DNA of 64,000 nucleotides from Amylostereum areolatum. Lineage: Eukaryota > Basidiomycota > Agaricomycetes > Russulales > Stereaceae. Shown here in pieces: positions 24,269 to 35,233 of this stretch (positions are counted from its first letter, which is position 1; every line of letters begins with the position of its first letter). The stretch is from positions 186,001 through 250,000 of the forward strand of contig SAXG01000002.1 in the NCBI GenBank assembly GCA_012932865.1, given 5' to 3'. The notes below the pieces were generated by a model, which was given only the letters and a program-made list of their open reading frames with translations, did no database searches and was not told the origin of the DNA. The position numbers and the translations under genes are program-made.

Positions 24269-25966
24269 TCAAAGCAGCCTGAGCCGTTCCCCCAAGAGTT
24301 CCTCCAACTCGTCCCCATGCTCCGCTGAGAAATTAGCGCACCCGATGATCGCGACGTCCTCCAGCCGTGGCGACCTGTCGTCCGTGAGCAGCACGCGCTT
24401 CTTGACCGCGTCGACGATGGCCTCGCCGGACAGCCGATGGCAATCGATCAGCTCCAGGTTCCGCATGTGCGGAAGCAGCACACGGCGGGCGCCGTTCCCG
24501 TTCCCGTTCCCGTTCCCGCTGCCGCTGCCGCTCCCGTCGTCGGCGTTCGCGACGGGCGCGAGCAGGCGCACGACGCGGTCGGCCATGTCGGACGCGACGA
24601 TGCGGAACTCCTCGAGCTCGTCCATGCGCTCGAACAGCCATCGGAAGTCCTTCGTGCGCATGTCCGCGTAGTCCATCTCCAACACGCGCAAGGGCGGATC
24701 GCAGCGGCGGATCAAACTCCGGAGGGCCATGCCCGTCGCGTGGTCGCTGTACGGCGACTGGGAGAAGTCCGGGAACTCGTCGTCGCTGTCCCCGTCCTCG
24801 AGCTCGTACTCGAAGTTGTACTCCGGCTCCGGCTCCAGGAAGAGGGCGGGGGGGAGCAGGGGCGGGGAGGGCAAGATGGGCGGGAACGGGGATCCCGGCG
24901 GGGAGGGGTAGAGAAGCTCGGTGGGGGACGATGAGCGGGAAAACGGGGACTCGGAGGCGGGGGAAGGGGGTGCGGTGCTCGGAGGCGGGGCGGGGCAGCT
25001 GCCGTAGGGACGGCGAAGGTAGGGATTGTGCACGGGGAACTTCCAGTCCACGTTGAGATGCTCGAGGTAAAGCTCCCTGAGGGCGGGAACGTAGAGGTGG
25101 GAGAGGACGATGCGGGTGCATATGATGCTGTGGAGCACGAGCGAGCGCAGGTGCAGCAACCGAACCACCGGGGGCGGACGATCGAGGTCCTCGCGCCGGA
25201 TATCGGGTTCGGCCATGAGGCCCGTGAAGGACAGGTACTCGAGCTCGGGGCACAGGTTGAGGAAGTGAAGGAGGTCGGCTGGGTGGAGGCTGACGGACAG
25301 CGCGCTCTCGGTGATGACCATGGTGACGAAGCGGAGGGGGGTGCACGGGATGGGGGAGGGCAGTTTGGAGAGGAAGACTTCCATGTTGAGCAGGTTCGCG
25401 GTGAGCGAGGTCACGAACGGCCTGAAGGTCGCGACCTGTCTGAACGACTGGACGTCTGCCAAGGTGTCTTCGCCCTCGACGAGGGGGTCGAGCAGGGGGT
25501 CGTCGGCCAGATCGAAGTCGGATTCGTCGAGGAGGGTGATGTCCAATTGCTCGACCTTGGGCTCGAGTCGTGGGTGGTCGGGGCCGTCGCGCGTGCGATT
25601 CCAGAGATCGGGGAGGAATATGGACTCGTTCTTCGCGCCCGAGACATGGCAGGACCGCCAACGGGGCAGGTGAGAAAGAAAGGGGGAGAGAATGGGCAGG
25701 AGGGCGTCTCGTGATTGGATGTGGACGTGGACGTCGAAGGGAAGGGACTGGGATCTGTGGAGGAAGATGTGGGCGACGTGGTTGGAATAGAGAAGGGACG
25801 TGAGGCGGTCGTCGAGGACGACGGACTGGTAGATGCGGGGGGAGGTGTGGGCGATGTCCCTCCAGCGGCGGGAGACCTGGGCGAGGAGGACGGGGGTGAG
25901 GGCGGAGGTGTGCGCACAGAAAGTGAATATTTCTATGAGGAGTTCGGTGGGGAGAAGGATGTCCAT
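24269..25966 (-). CDS. F-box protein with leucine-rich C-terminal region
   Basis: An uninterrupted frame of 565 residues. Residues 1-45 match an F-box (DILLPTELLIEIFTFCAHTS followed by VSRRWRDIAHTSPRIYQSV), which would bind Skp1 in an SCF ubiquitin ligase. The rest is loosely leucine-rich (LRFVTMVITESALSVSLHP, LRSLVLHSIICTR, LRVLEMDYADMRTKDFRWLF, MRNLELIDCHRL), typical of the very large agaricomycete F-box/LRR-like family, and probably recognises an unknown substrate. A Pro/Ser-rich acidic insert lies at about residues 330-405, and a (Ser/Asn-Gly) repeat near residue 485 is coded by a GTTCCC-type hexamer repeat. The high GC content leaves long antisense frames that should be ignored. Confidence 0.85.
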   Translation of the reverse strand: MDILLPTELLIEIFTFCAHTSALTPVLLAQVSRRWRDIAHTSPRIYQSVVLDDRLTSLLYSNHVAHIFLHRSQSLPFDVHVHIQSRDALLPILSPFLSHLPRWRSCHVSGAKNESIFLPDLWNRTRDGPDHPRLEPKVEQLDITLLDESDFDLADDPLLDPLVEGEDTLADVQSFRQVATFRPFVTSLTANLLNMEVFLSKLPSPIPCTPLRFVTMVITESALSVSLHPADLLHFLNLCPELEYLSFTGLMAEPDIRREDLDRPPPVVRLLHLRSLVLHSIICTRIVLSHLYVPALRELYLEHLNVDWKFPVHNPYLRRPYGSCPAPPPSTAPPSPASESPFSRSSSPTELLYPSPPGSPFPPILPSPPLLPPALFLEPEPEYNFEYELEDGDSDDEFPDFSQSPYSDHATGMALRSLIRRCDPPLRVLEMDYADMRTKDFRWLFERMDELEEFRIVASDMADRVVRLLAPVANADDGSGSGSGNGNGNGNGARRVLLPHMRNLELIDCHRLSGEAIVDAVKKRVLLTDDRSPRLEDVAIIGCANFSAEHGDELEELLGERLRLL

Positions 25967-26331
25967 GGGCGGCGGAGGTGGCGGGCGGTCGCTGGCTGGG
26001 GAGACAAGTCACCTGACCTTTCCTCGGCAGGAGCCCGGCAGGAGCAGAGCTGAGCAGAGCAATGCTGCCGTGGGAACCTTCCTCAGACCACCACACTCTC
26101 CCGCTTCTCCTCATCCATGTCCACATCTCCGACTCCCTGCACCCTCTACCAGGCTGACCCCCCGTCTGATACATCGCTCCTGAACTCCCCTCTCATCCCT
26201 CTCGGTTCTCTCTAGTCTCAACCTGCTGGGAATACCGGCAGCGATAGCACAGCACGCGCCTCCAACTTGCCGCCGTAGACGCCCCATGATCGGTCGTGCC
26301 TTTTGACACTTGCCATCCTCAAAACCTCGCC
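25967..26331. promoter_or_regulatory. Divergent promoter region of F-box and GNAT genes
   Basis: The 365-bp gap lies between two start codons facing apart. It holds CT/GA-rich tracts and a GAGCAG/GAGC repeat cluster around 26030-26055, but no TATA box or named site that I can support. Confidence 0.4.
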
Positions 26332-26954
26332 ATGGCCGCCTCAGCCTCATCGCTCTTCAGTTCCGATCGTTTGACCTACCGGGCTTACCGCACCGCTGAC
26401 CTCGACAACCTCCACGCGCTCTGGAACGATCCCGTCGTCCAAGTCGGTTCCAGGGACGACTTCATCGTTCCCCGTCCGGACTCCTTCCGCGACGTCATCG
26501 CCCGCTGGGGCAACGACACCCCCTTGTTCTCCATCGTCGAGGAAACCGACTCCGGCGCATTCGTCGGTCAGACTTCGCTCCGCTGGGAAGGCTTCCCCGT
26601 CAACCGCGACGCCCACGTCGGAATCGCGATCCATCGTGCGTTTAGGGGAAGGGGATACGGGAAGGAGATCATGCGCTGGACGGTGCAGCACGGGTTTAGG
26701 ACGATGGGACTGCACCGGATTTCGCTCGGCGTGTTCGAGTCCAACGTGAGCGCGATCGCGCTGTACAAGAGCGTGTGAGTGCCGTCTTCGCCCTGGCCTG
26801 GCTACGTGTCGGTTGGCTGACGCGCAGACGTCACAGAGGATTTGCGCAGGAAGGCGTCAAACGGAAGGCCCATTGGTTCAACGGAAAATGGGAGGACCTC
26901 ATCTGGATGGGTCTCGTGGAGGACGACTTCAGGACACGGCAGCAGGCAAAGTAG
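26332..26954 (+). CDS. GNAT-family N-acetyltransferase (RimJ/RimL-like)
   Basis: The start ATG 26332 opens MAASASSLFSSDRLTYRAYR, the N-terminus of acetyltransferase_3-type GNATs. The acetyl-CoA site is visible as VGIAIHRAFRGRGYGKEIMR (Arg/Gln-x-x-Gly-x-Gly/Ala pattern as RGRGYG), followed by GLHRISLGVFESNVSAIALY. One intron near 26776-26827 leads to RHRGFAQEGVKRKAHWFNGK then WEDLIWMGLVEDDF, and TAG 26952-26954. The protein is about 190 residues. It likely acetylates an amine on a small molecule or protein N-terminus; the substrate is unknown. Confidence 0.85.
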
Positions 26955-27865
26955 CGTCGTAAGCTTGGACTTTTTGTATCGTCCCACAAATCAGATGGTT
27001 CGAGCTCAAGTTCCCGTCCCCGCTTTGATCTTCTACGAACTTCGGTTCGTGGTTCGCGGCGAACTGTTCGAGGGTGGCTGCTGTAAGTGGTCATATACGA
27101 TCTCACTGCCGCGTCGCAACGCGAACGACGTGCGGGAAAGCCGCTCATGCAGCCTGCTCGGAAGGGATCATTGACTCGCGCACACTTATGAACATTTGCT
27201 CTGTCTTTTCGTCCTGCAGCCCTTTTAGTGCATCTGAATATAAACGGGAGCCCTCGAGCGCGTTCCACCTGTGGCCGCTTTTTCGTGTGGGTGCTGATCG
27301 CCATGGCAGAGGCGTAATGGTTTTGGGGTGAGCAGTCGGGGGCAACGAAGATTCACGGCATGCCGGGGTGCACGAGGCAGAAAGCTAGCCCTCGCCAGCC
27401 CCGGAGGTCAGTCTACGCCCCGTTCCACAGCATGTTCCGTTCAGCATGTAAGATGGGCATCTGGGTCTATTACAGGGCCCATGGAACAGAGCGGTCGGAT
27501 CGAGTCGGAGCGGGTGCACATAGGAACGGAGAGCGGGTTCTACGCTGGACGATGTTCTTCGGTCGTCGTTCAATTGCTCATATGTGCTAGAGAGAGGGAG
27601 GATGGGCAGTAGTCCAACCGAGAGACACTTGGAAAATGTGGGAGGAGAGAGAGGATGGGATGGGATTGGATTGTGAGGACGGGCCGAAGGAGGGGTCAAT
27701 GGCCGGAGCGAGGCCCTTCGAGTCCATCCATCCAGAACGTCCTCCACCGATACTCCTCTCCCCCCGCTCTCTCTCCCCGCCCGCCCGCGCCCCGGCGCAT
27801 TCTTGTATAAAGTCTCCTTCGTCGTCCTCTTTTTCTTCATCTCACCCTTCCCATCCTCCAGCATC
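26955..27865. other. Intergenic and pyruvate decarboxylase promoter
   Basis: No gene is supported. The right part contains GC-rich, C/T-rich sequence, a TATA box and a pyrimidine-rich leader immediately before the pyruvate decarboxylase ATG. Confidence 0.5.
27806..27811 (+). promoter_or_regulatory. TATA box of pyruvate decarboxylase
   Basis: TATAAA lies 60 bp before ATG 27866 and is followed by a C/T-rich stretch (27812-27860), the arrangement of strongly expressed fungal genes. It places the transcript start near 27836, which supports ATG 27866 as the true start. Confidence 0.6.
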
Positions 27866-30145
27866 ATGTCTACCTCCAACGACGACGTCATTCACCGTCG
27901 GTTCCTATCTCCTCGAGCGTCTCGCTCAACTCAACGTCTCCGTCCTGTATCCTTCCCTCCGATCCTTCGTCGTCCGCGCTCATCTTCATCGTTCGCAGTC
28001 GCTCTTTGGAGTGCCCGGCGATTTCAACCTTGGTGAGCCCCACGATCGATCTCTCCGTGCTTTAGTCTGACGCGATCTTCAGGTTTCCTCGTGCGTCCTT
28101 CTGCACCGCTCCGATGTGCGCTAATCTCACGCTGTCCTAGGATCTCGTCGAGGATCATCCTACCATCGAATGGATCGGTAACTGGTGCGCGGCCATCTTG
28201 CCTTCACCGCGCATACATCCGTCTTACACCCGTCTAGCAACGAATTGAACGCAGCGTATGCCGCGGACGGCTACGCTCGCGTCAAGCAGGGCAGCGTCGG
28301 TGCTCTCTTGACCACGTATGTCCCTGTTTCTTTCCTATTAGAGTGCCACGATCTGACTTGTGGTTTGATCTTAGCTTTGGTGTCGGCGAACTGAGCGCGA
28401 TCAACGGGATCGCGGGAGGTGCGATCGTCTCTGTCTCATATCTTGTCTCCAGCTCACGGCGTGTAGCCTTCTCGGAGCATGTCCCTATCGTGCACATTCG
28501 CTGGTGTCCCCAGCACCTTCCCAACAAAAGAACAAGCCCCTGCTTCACCACACCCTCGGTGACGGAAGGTAATGGCCTTTCTCCGACGTTCTCATGCGTC
28601 ACCGCTAATCTCTGCGCGTAGGTATGACGCGTATCTCAAGGCCTCCCAGCAATTCACCGTTTCCAATACCTTGCTCATCGATGCAAAGACCGCGGGCTCG
28701 GAAATCGACCGCGTGATCACGGATTGTATCACCCACGCGAAACCGGTCTACATCATGCTGCCCACGGACATCGCGTACGCGCGCATCTCCCGCGGCCGAC
28801 TCGACACCCCTCTCGTCCCCGCACCCCCCGTGAATGACCCCGCAGTCGAGAACTTTGTCCTCGACGAGGTCTCCAAGCTCGTGCAGGCGGCCGGAGAAGA
28901 GGTCATCATCCTTGTCGATGCTTGTGCGGTACGTCATGGTGCCAAGGAGGAGACCTGGGACTTGATCACGAAGACGGGGTACCCTGTGTTCTCCGCGCCC
29001 ATGGGCAAGACTGCAGTCCCAGAAGCGTATGAGCGATACGGCTGGAGTGGGTGGCCTTCTCGCATACTGTCCTTCGCGATCGCTCACGGTTCACGTCTTA
29101 GATATACGTGGGGTCCATCTCGCACCCGGATATCAAGGAGAAGGTCGAGTCTGCGAAGCTCATCCTCTCCATCGGCGGTCTCAAGTCTGACTTCAACACC
29201 GGCAACTTCACCTATCGCATCCCCCCCGTTCGCACCATCGAGGCACGTTCTGTCTTTACTCTCGACCGCCTGCTGTGCTGACCTCCTTCGCAGTTGCACT
29301 CCGACCACACGCGCGTCCAATACGCGCTCTACCCCGACCTCGGCATGAAGCAGCTCCTCCCCAAGCTCACCGAGCGTCTCGCCTCCCTCCACTCCCCGTC
29401 CAAATCCGTCTCCGTCCCGGCGTTCACCGCGACCGTCCCCGAGCCCAACGAGGACCCCCTCCACCCGAAAATCTCCCAACTCCACTTCTGGCCGCGCATG
29501 GCCAAGTTCTTCCGCCCGAAGGACGTCGTCGTGGCCGAGACCGGCACGTCCTCCTTCGGGCTGCTCGACGTGCCGCTGCCGGAGGAGAGCGTGTTCGTCA
29601 GCCAGATCTTGTGGGGCTCGATCGGTTGGACGGTCGGGAGCACGCTTGGGGCGGCGCTCGCGGCGCGGGACCTCAACCTCGGACGCACGATCCTGTTCAT
29701 CGGGGACGGGAGCTTGCAGCTGACGGTGCAGGAACTGTCGACGATGATGCGCGTGGGCGTGAAGCCGATCCTGTTCGTGCTGAACAACAGCGGGTACACG
29801 ATCGAGCGGTACTTGCACGGCAAGACGCGCAAGTACAACGACATCGTGAACTGGTGCGTTTTTCCATTCTTTCTATTCCGCCGAGAGATGGAGACCGATG
29901 CTTCGGGCAGGAAATGGACGCAGTTGCTGGAGGTGCTCGGGCCGGACACGACACCGAAGACCAAGTCGTTCACGGTGCACGACAAGCAGGAGCTCGACGC
30001 GCTCCTCGACGATCCCACGTTCGCCAATGCCGAGTGCGTGCAGCTCGTGGAGGTCATGATGGACCAGTTCGACGCGCCGCTCGCGCTGCAGCGCCAGGCT
30101 GAGCTCAGCGGGAAGACCAACCAATACGTCTTGGAGTACCTGTGA
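27866..30145 (+). CDS. PDC1: Pyruvate decarboxylase, frame broken by four single extra bases
   Basis: This thiamine-diphosphate enzyme turns pyruvate into acetaldehyde and CO2 in fermentation. Family blocks: TVGSYLLERLAQLNV, SLFGVPGDFNLG, FLDLVEDHPTIEWIGNC with catalytic Glu, NELNAAYAADGYARVKQGSV, LLHHTLGDG (catalytic His pair), VYIMLPTDIAYARIS, and the ThDP site GDGSLQLTVQELSTM...NNSGYTIE. Introns are normal, with an 8-nt exon at 28083-28090. Four conserved junctions need one base removed: 27893 (C), 28499 (C), 28518/28519 (T) and 29043 (T). The 29043 base also displaces a GTGGGT donor. Everything else, including the C-terminus to TGA 30143-30145, is intact and would be about 600 residues. 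Either a recent pseudogene or assembly errors; the strong TATA promoter argues for a live gene. Confidence 0.9.
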
Positions 30146-30616
30146 TCGATGGAGAGAGCCTGCAGAATAGTAACATCACCACGGACTTGGCGGTTAGATG
30201 GTTGTTGTACGTTTAGGTATAGAAGTAGTACAAGCGCAGTAGTATCCTCTTGTTGTACCACCACACCACTTTTGTCGGCACCGTCGCCATGCTTACACTT
30301 TCCCCACGACTACATAGTATGGAATGCGTAGATTTCTTGATACCTGACTGGAACTTGAAGAGGTGTTCATATCAAGAGGTGGGTACGTCACGTGGTGCAA
30401 CGCGTCGCAATGTTCAACCTCCTCGTGATCGCGCCGAACGTCCCCGCACGCCCAAATTCGCCTCGTGTAAGTCAACCTCCTCCCTCCATCCCCCAACCTC
30501 CTCGCCGCCACATCGCTTTCTGCCACTTTCCCCCGGTCCCATCTCACTCGGGACGAAACCTCCATATCCACGTGGCGTACACTCCACACACGGCACACCC
30601 GACTAAGTAACCTGGC
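30146..30616. other. Intergenic between pyruvate decarboxylase and CK1-like gene
   Basis: No gene is supported. A C/T-rich stretch (30465-30550) upstream of ATG 30617 fits a fungal leader. Confidence 0.45.
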
Positions 30617-32633
30617 ATGACTTCCGACTCCCACTATCCCCAGTTTCCGCGCTACCTGGGCAACTACGAGCTCGGGCCCGTCTTAGGCTCGGGCGTCTCA
30701 GGTGCGTTTACCCCCCCTTGTTTATTACCTCGCTGCGTTGCTCTGAATGCAAATACGCGTGCTGACTCGACCCCCCCCCCTCCCCCGCGCGCATTGCGCG
30801 ACCCAGGCTCGACCTTCCGCGCGCAACATGTCATCACCGGGCAGATCGTCGCGCTCAAGATGCAGCCCGAGAACATCTCCTACCCCACAAACTGCCACGA
30901 ACGCACGATATACCCGCTCCTGCAGGGCGGGAAGGGCATGCCGACGCTGTGGGCGTCCGGCGTGCTCGACGGGTGGGATTACCTCGCGATTGACCTGCTC
31001 GGGAGCAGCCTGGACAGCCTGTACCGCCGGAACGGGAAGGCGCCGATGGACATGCGGAGCGTGCTCTCGATCGCGGTGCAAGTGGTGCGTGCGAGGGTGC
31101 TTTTGGGTGCTTTCGGGCGGGCGGACGTTGACCGAACGGGGGGTTTGTCGCTCAGATCTCGCGCTTGCAGTTCATGCACTCCCGCGGGGTGCTGCACCGG
31201 GACGTGCAGCTGGGCAACACCACCGTCGGCCTCCGCCCGAACGAGCAGACGCTGTACATGATCGACTTCGGGTTCTCGAAGCGGTACATCGACCCGAAGT
31301 CGCACAAGCACGTCGCGAACCGGACGCAGCGCGACTTTATCGGCAACTACTGGTTCTCGAGCGTGAACGTGCACTGTCGCGCGAAGAGTGCGTTCCGTTC
31401 TTTCGGGGATCGGTCCCTTCGCGTCAGGAGGCACGCTGACGGGGTCCGGGTTTTGCTTTGCTGTGTGGTTTTTTTTATTAGCGTGCTCACGGCGGGACGA
31501 CCTCGAAGCGGCCGCGCTCATGTTCATCCACCTGCTCACGCCGGGCGGGCTCCCCTGGACGCGCAACGGCGTGCCCCGGGACGACGCCGCGCACGACAGG
31601 CTGAAGCGCGAGAAGCGGGACACGACGCCGGAGGAGCTGTGTCGCGGCCTGCCGGACGAGTTCTGCGAGCTCCTGCAGTACTGCCGTTCGCTCAAGTACC
31701 ACCAGCAGCCGGACTACGAAGACTGGAAGACGCGCTTCCGCGAGCTCGGGGAGGACCTCGGCTACGGGGACGTGGAGGAGTTCATCTGGCCCCCGCCGCC
31801 GGTGTCCAAGGTGCGCGTTCGACCGCGACGCGGGTCCCACTCGTCATGCTCATCATTCTTATTTTATTTTATTTTATTTACTTTTGGACGCGTCGCAGGC
31901 TCCGACGGTGCCGTCGAAGCGCGCGCCGAAGGCGCAACGGCGGACCGACGAGAACATGGAGAACATCCTGCACGAGCTCGCGCGGCTGCACGTCAACCCG
32001 GATCGGCCGGTCCTCGGGGACAAGAAAAATCTGCAACCTACCCAGCCTCCCCAACGCGCGGACGCGGGCGTGCCCAAAAAGGCGGGGCGCACGCCGGGGG
32101 AGGTGATCGTGGTCAGCAGCGAGTCGGAGGAGGACAGCCTGCGACGGGCGGCGGGGCCGATCGCGCGGCAGACCAAGGCGGTGGCGCTGCGGCGCCTGAC
32201 GCAGGCGGTGGGCGCGGCGGCGGACAACGCGCGGTTGGGGGCGCTGGTGGCGGAGTTCGCGGGCGTGCTGGAGCGGACGGGGTCGCGGACGTTGACGCGG
32301 GAGGGGTTCGGGTTCCTGGACGCGCTGCACAAGCAGCTCGCGGACCCGTCGGTGTTCATCGTGCCGTTGCGGACGTCGCAGCGGCGGTCAGCGCCGCGGC
32401 GGACGCAGGAGGCGGAGGTGGAGGCGGCGGCGGTGCCGATGGGGGCGCAGGAGAGGAGGAGCAAGTTGTGGGCGTTGAAGACGGGGGTGGCGCACGCGCA
32501 GAACAATCGGACGCTGGCGGGGCTGGTGGCCGAGTTTGGGACGTTGACGGACAAGGTTGCGGGGAAGAAGTTGACGAAGGACGGGGTGGGATTTTTGCAG
32601 GGGGTCGCGGAGCGGTTGAAGGTGGTATCTTAA
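30617..32633 (+). CDS. Divergent casein-kinase-1-like protein with C-terminal tandem repeat
   Basis: ATG 30617 opens a CK1-type kinase: Gly loop LGNYELGPVLGSGVSG, ATP lysine in IVALKMQPEN, YLAIDLLGSSLDSLYR, catalytic loop HRDVQLGNTTVG, DFG in YMIDFGFSKRYIDPKSHKHV, and the CK1 signature remnant FSSVNVHCRAK-CSRRDDLEAA. Compared with the CK1 consensus HRDIKPDN, the loop Lys is Gln and the Pro-Asp are Leu-Gly, while HRD Asp, Asn and DFG Asp remain. The GxxxYxSxNxHxGxEQ segment is also altered. Residues after about 330 are disordered, then two related 55-residue units occur (32200-32350 and 32470-32630), each with an L-x-x-LVAEF core and an LT(R/K)(E/D)G-x-GFL end. It is probably a degenerate or atypical kinase. 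TAA at 32631-32633. Confidence 0.83.
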
Positions 32634-33218
32634 GGTGGGTTGGGGCGTTCTGTGGACGATATTTGATTTGTTATTTCTGTGTTGATTTTGTTTCTTGCTG
32701 CCGGTATAGTCGAAGTGTACGCTGTAATCGTTTTGTTTACTCGACAAAAACGAAAAAAGGAGTGATGCGTGAGGGCACGGCGCACGGGGGGTTCATGTGA
32801 GTCATTGGGAATGTGATTGGCGGGAGGGCACGAGGGAATAAACACGGAGTCGTACGATATTGATGGAAAGAGGTGGAGATGGAGAGAACGGATAGCTACG
32901 AGCTCGCGACGGAGGAGACTGGCACTCTGGGCGAGGTCTGGGCAGCGAACGCGAAGGGCGGTGAAGGGCAGGACCGGGCGAGGACCGTCGTTGGGGCAAA
33001 CCAAGAGCAAACACGGAGATGGGATCGCCCAGTGGGGGAATCCAATGTCCGTTTTCGGAATTCGCCGCGACGCGTTCAGTCCTTCCCCATAAAACCGACG
33101 CGACGCTTGGACCCCTCCGCTTTTCTTCCAGGAGCCCCTCCCCCCCCAAGCGCCCGCGCCCACGCCCGACTCCCTCCTAGCCGTCCTTCACGCTCCCCGA
33201 CTCTCTCTCTTCATCGCC
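32634..33218. other. Intergenic upstream of delta-12 desaturase
   Basis: No gene is supported. A possible CATAAAA promoter element lies at 33088-33094, followed by a C/T-rich leader up to ATG 33219. Confidence 0.45.
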
Positions 33219-34888
33219 ATGAAGACAACGACAGCGGACGGCGTCGTCTCCGTCGTCGACCAGACCCCCGTCGTCATCCCCGCCTTCACCGTAAAGGACC
33301 TCCTCTCCGCCATCCCGTTCGTCCCTTCCCTTCCCTTCATCCCTCCTCCCGCTCCCCTAACCTCTCCCTCTCAGCGCTCACTGCTTCAAACGCTCTGGCT
33401 TCCGTTCCTCCCTCTACGTGTACGTTGGCTTCCTCTCCTCCGTTTTCCATATCCCCCTCTGACGTGTTTTTTTCTTCTTTCAGTGTGTGGGACGTGCTGC
33501 TCATCAGCGCATTCTACTATGCCACCGTCGCCGCCGAGCCCTTCATCTCCCCCGAGTACATCCATCTTCCCCATCCTGCCCTCTACACCGCCGCCTGGGT
33601 CTCCCTGTGGGCCTTGTACACCCTCGCTGCCGGTCTCGTTGGCACTGGCCTCTGGGTCATCGCCCACGAGTGCGGTCACCAGGCCTTCTCCGAATCCAAG
33701 GCCTTGAACAACGCCGTCGGCTGGGTCCTTCACTCCGCGTACGCCTCTCTCTTCTTTCATCTCCCCGTCCGCGTTTGACCCGCGCTCCGTAGATTGGGCG
33801 TCCCTTACCACTCATGGCGCATCTCGCACAGCAAGCACCACGCTGCCACCGGTCACATGGACAACGACCAGGTCTTCATCCCCAAGACCCGCTCCGACCT
33901 CAACCTGCCCCCCTTGGACGGCGATAACGAGGAGCTCACCGGCGCCAAGGTCTCCGAGACCGTTATGAACGAGCTCAAAGAGGCTCTTGGCGACTCCCCT
34001 TTGGGCGCCATGTCCCAGTCCATCATCTACCTCGTAAGCCACTTCCGCTTCATTTCCAGCCTACCTTCCATTCATCCATCGCCATAGCTCTTGGGTTGGC
34101 CCATGTATCTCATCGAGAACGCGTCCGGTCAACGTCGTTACCCCATCGGCACCAACCGTAAGCTCATCATCCGCTGTTCGATCAAGGTGTCCTCTCTAAC
34201 CTTGGTTCCTCGCAGACTACTCGCCCTCGTCTATCATCTTCAGCCCCCATCAATACGGCCAGATCATCATGTCGGACGTCGGCATCTTCTTGTGGTTGGC
34301 CGGCATCGGCGCTTCCATTTACCAATACGGGTTCTTCGTCGTCCTCCGCGTCTATCTTATTCCTTACCTCTGGTGCGGCTTCTTTCTTCCTTCGGCTCCG
34401 CGCATCACCGTCTAACGACCGTTCACAGGGTCAACCACTGGCTCGTGCTCATCACCTTCCTCCAGCACACCGACCCTCTCCTTCCCCACTACCGCGCCAA
34501 CGAGTTCACCTTCCCCCGTGGCGCCCTCGCCACCTTTGACCGTCAGCTCCTGGGAGAACTCGGCCCGATCGGCGCCTGGATCGGCGCTCGCGCCACGCAC
34601 GGTATTTCCGAGACGCACGTCGCTCACCACGTTGCGAGCAAGATCCCTCACTACCACGCCTGGGAGGCCACGTACGCGCTCCGCAGGCGTCTCGAGGAGG
34701 CTGGCATCACCCTCCAGGGCGCACCCGGCGGCTGGATGGAGATGTACCGCGTCATGAAGGAGTGCCGGTTCGTCGAGGACGAGGGCGACATCGTCTTTTA
34801 CAAAAACGCCTCGGGCCTCGCCCACTCCCGCGCCGTGCTCCCCGACCGCGAGGGCGTCAGCGACTCCGGCATCGAGGTGGACAAGTAG
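33219..34888 (+). CDS. FAD2: Delta-12 (oleate) fatty acid desaturase
   Basis: This ER membrane enzyme inserts the omega-6 double bond into oleoyl lipids to make linoleate. ATG 33219 opens MKTTTADGVVSVVDQTPVVI. Inferred introns join IPAHCFKRSGFRSSLYVVWD, the usual start of the first membrane block. The three iron-binding histidine boxes are HECGHQAF, HSKHHAATGHM and HVAHH (in HGISETHVAHHVASKIPHYH). Membrane segments surround them (LYTLAAGLVGTGLWVIAHEC, IMSDVGIFLWLAGIGASIYQ). The C-terminus ends SGIEVDK at TAG 34886-34888, total about 440 residues, the normal length. At least six introns, all GT..AG. Confidence 0.94.
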
Positions 34889-35233
34889 ATGTAGACGAGG
34901 ACGTCGTTGGGCTGTTCTAGAGTCCCTTTCTTCTTAGATCACTTTCGTTTTGAGCGCAGAGTCGGCCACCTAATGTCTGCAGATGGGGGCGAAGGGGGGG
35001 GACCTCGAAGGCTTCTCGCGTTCCGTTCTTTACCTACGCTGTGGATGTCGATGCACACGGTTCGGCGTTTTAGATTTACAGTATAGCCGCATACTTTTGC
35101 AGAGAGAAAAAAGCATAATGAATTGTTTTGTTCCGTCGTCTCGCTGTGGGCTGTTTTCCGAATCGAGAAGGGCCGGGGGCTTTCCTGTTTGGGTCGCGCG
35201 GGAACTTGTATCGTCTTGCCCTCGACGTCGACC
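34889..35233. other. Short intergenic region
   Basis: 345 bp between FAD2 stop and CDC123 start on the same strand; 3' flank plus promoter. Nothing else recognised. Confidence 0.5.

Noticed and set aside
24333..26174. 613-residue minus-strand frame overlapping the F-box gene in another frame
   Set aside because: Pro/Arg/His-rich composition expected from frame-shifted GC-rich coding DNA; the alternative frame has a clear F-box and leucine-rich pattern.
31388..32800. 470-residue plus-strand frame over the CK1-like gene
   Set aside because: Only part shares the true frame; the rest is Gly/Ala/Arg-rich and runs through introns. The kinase and repeat motifs lie in the spliced frame.
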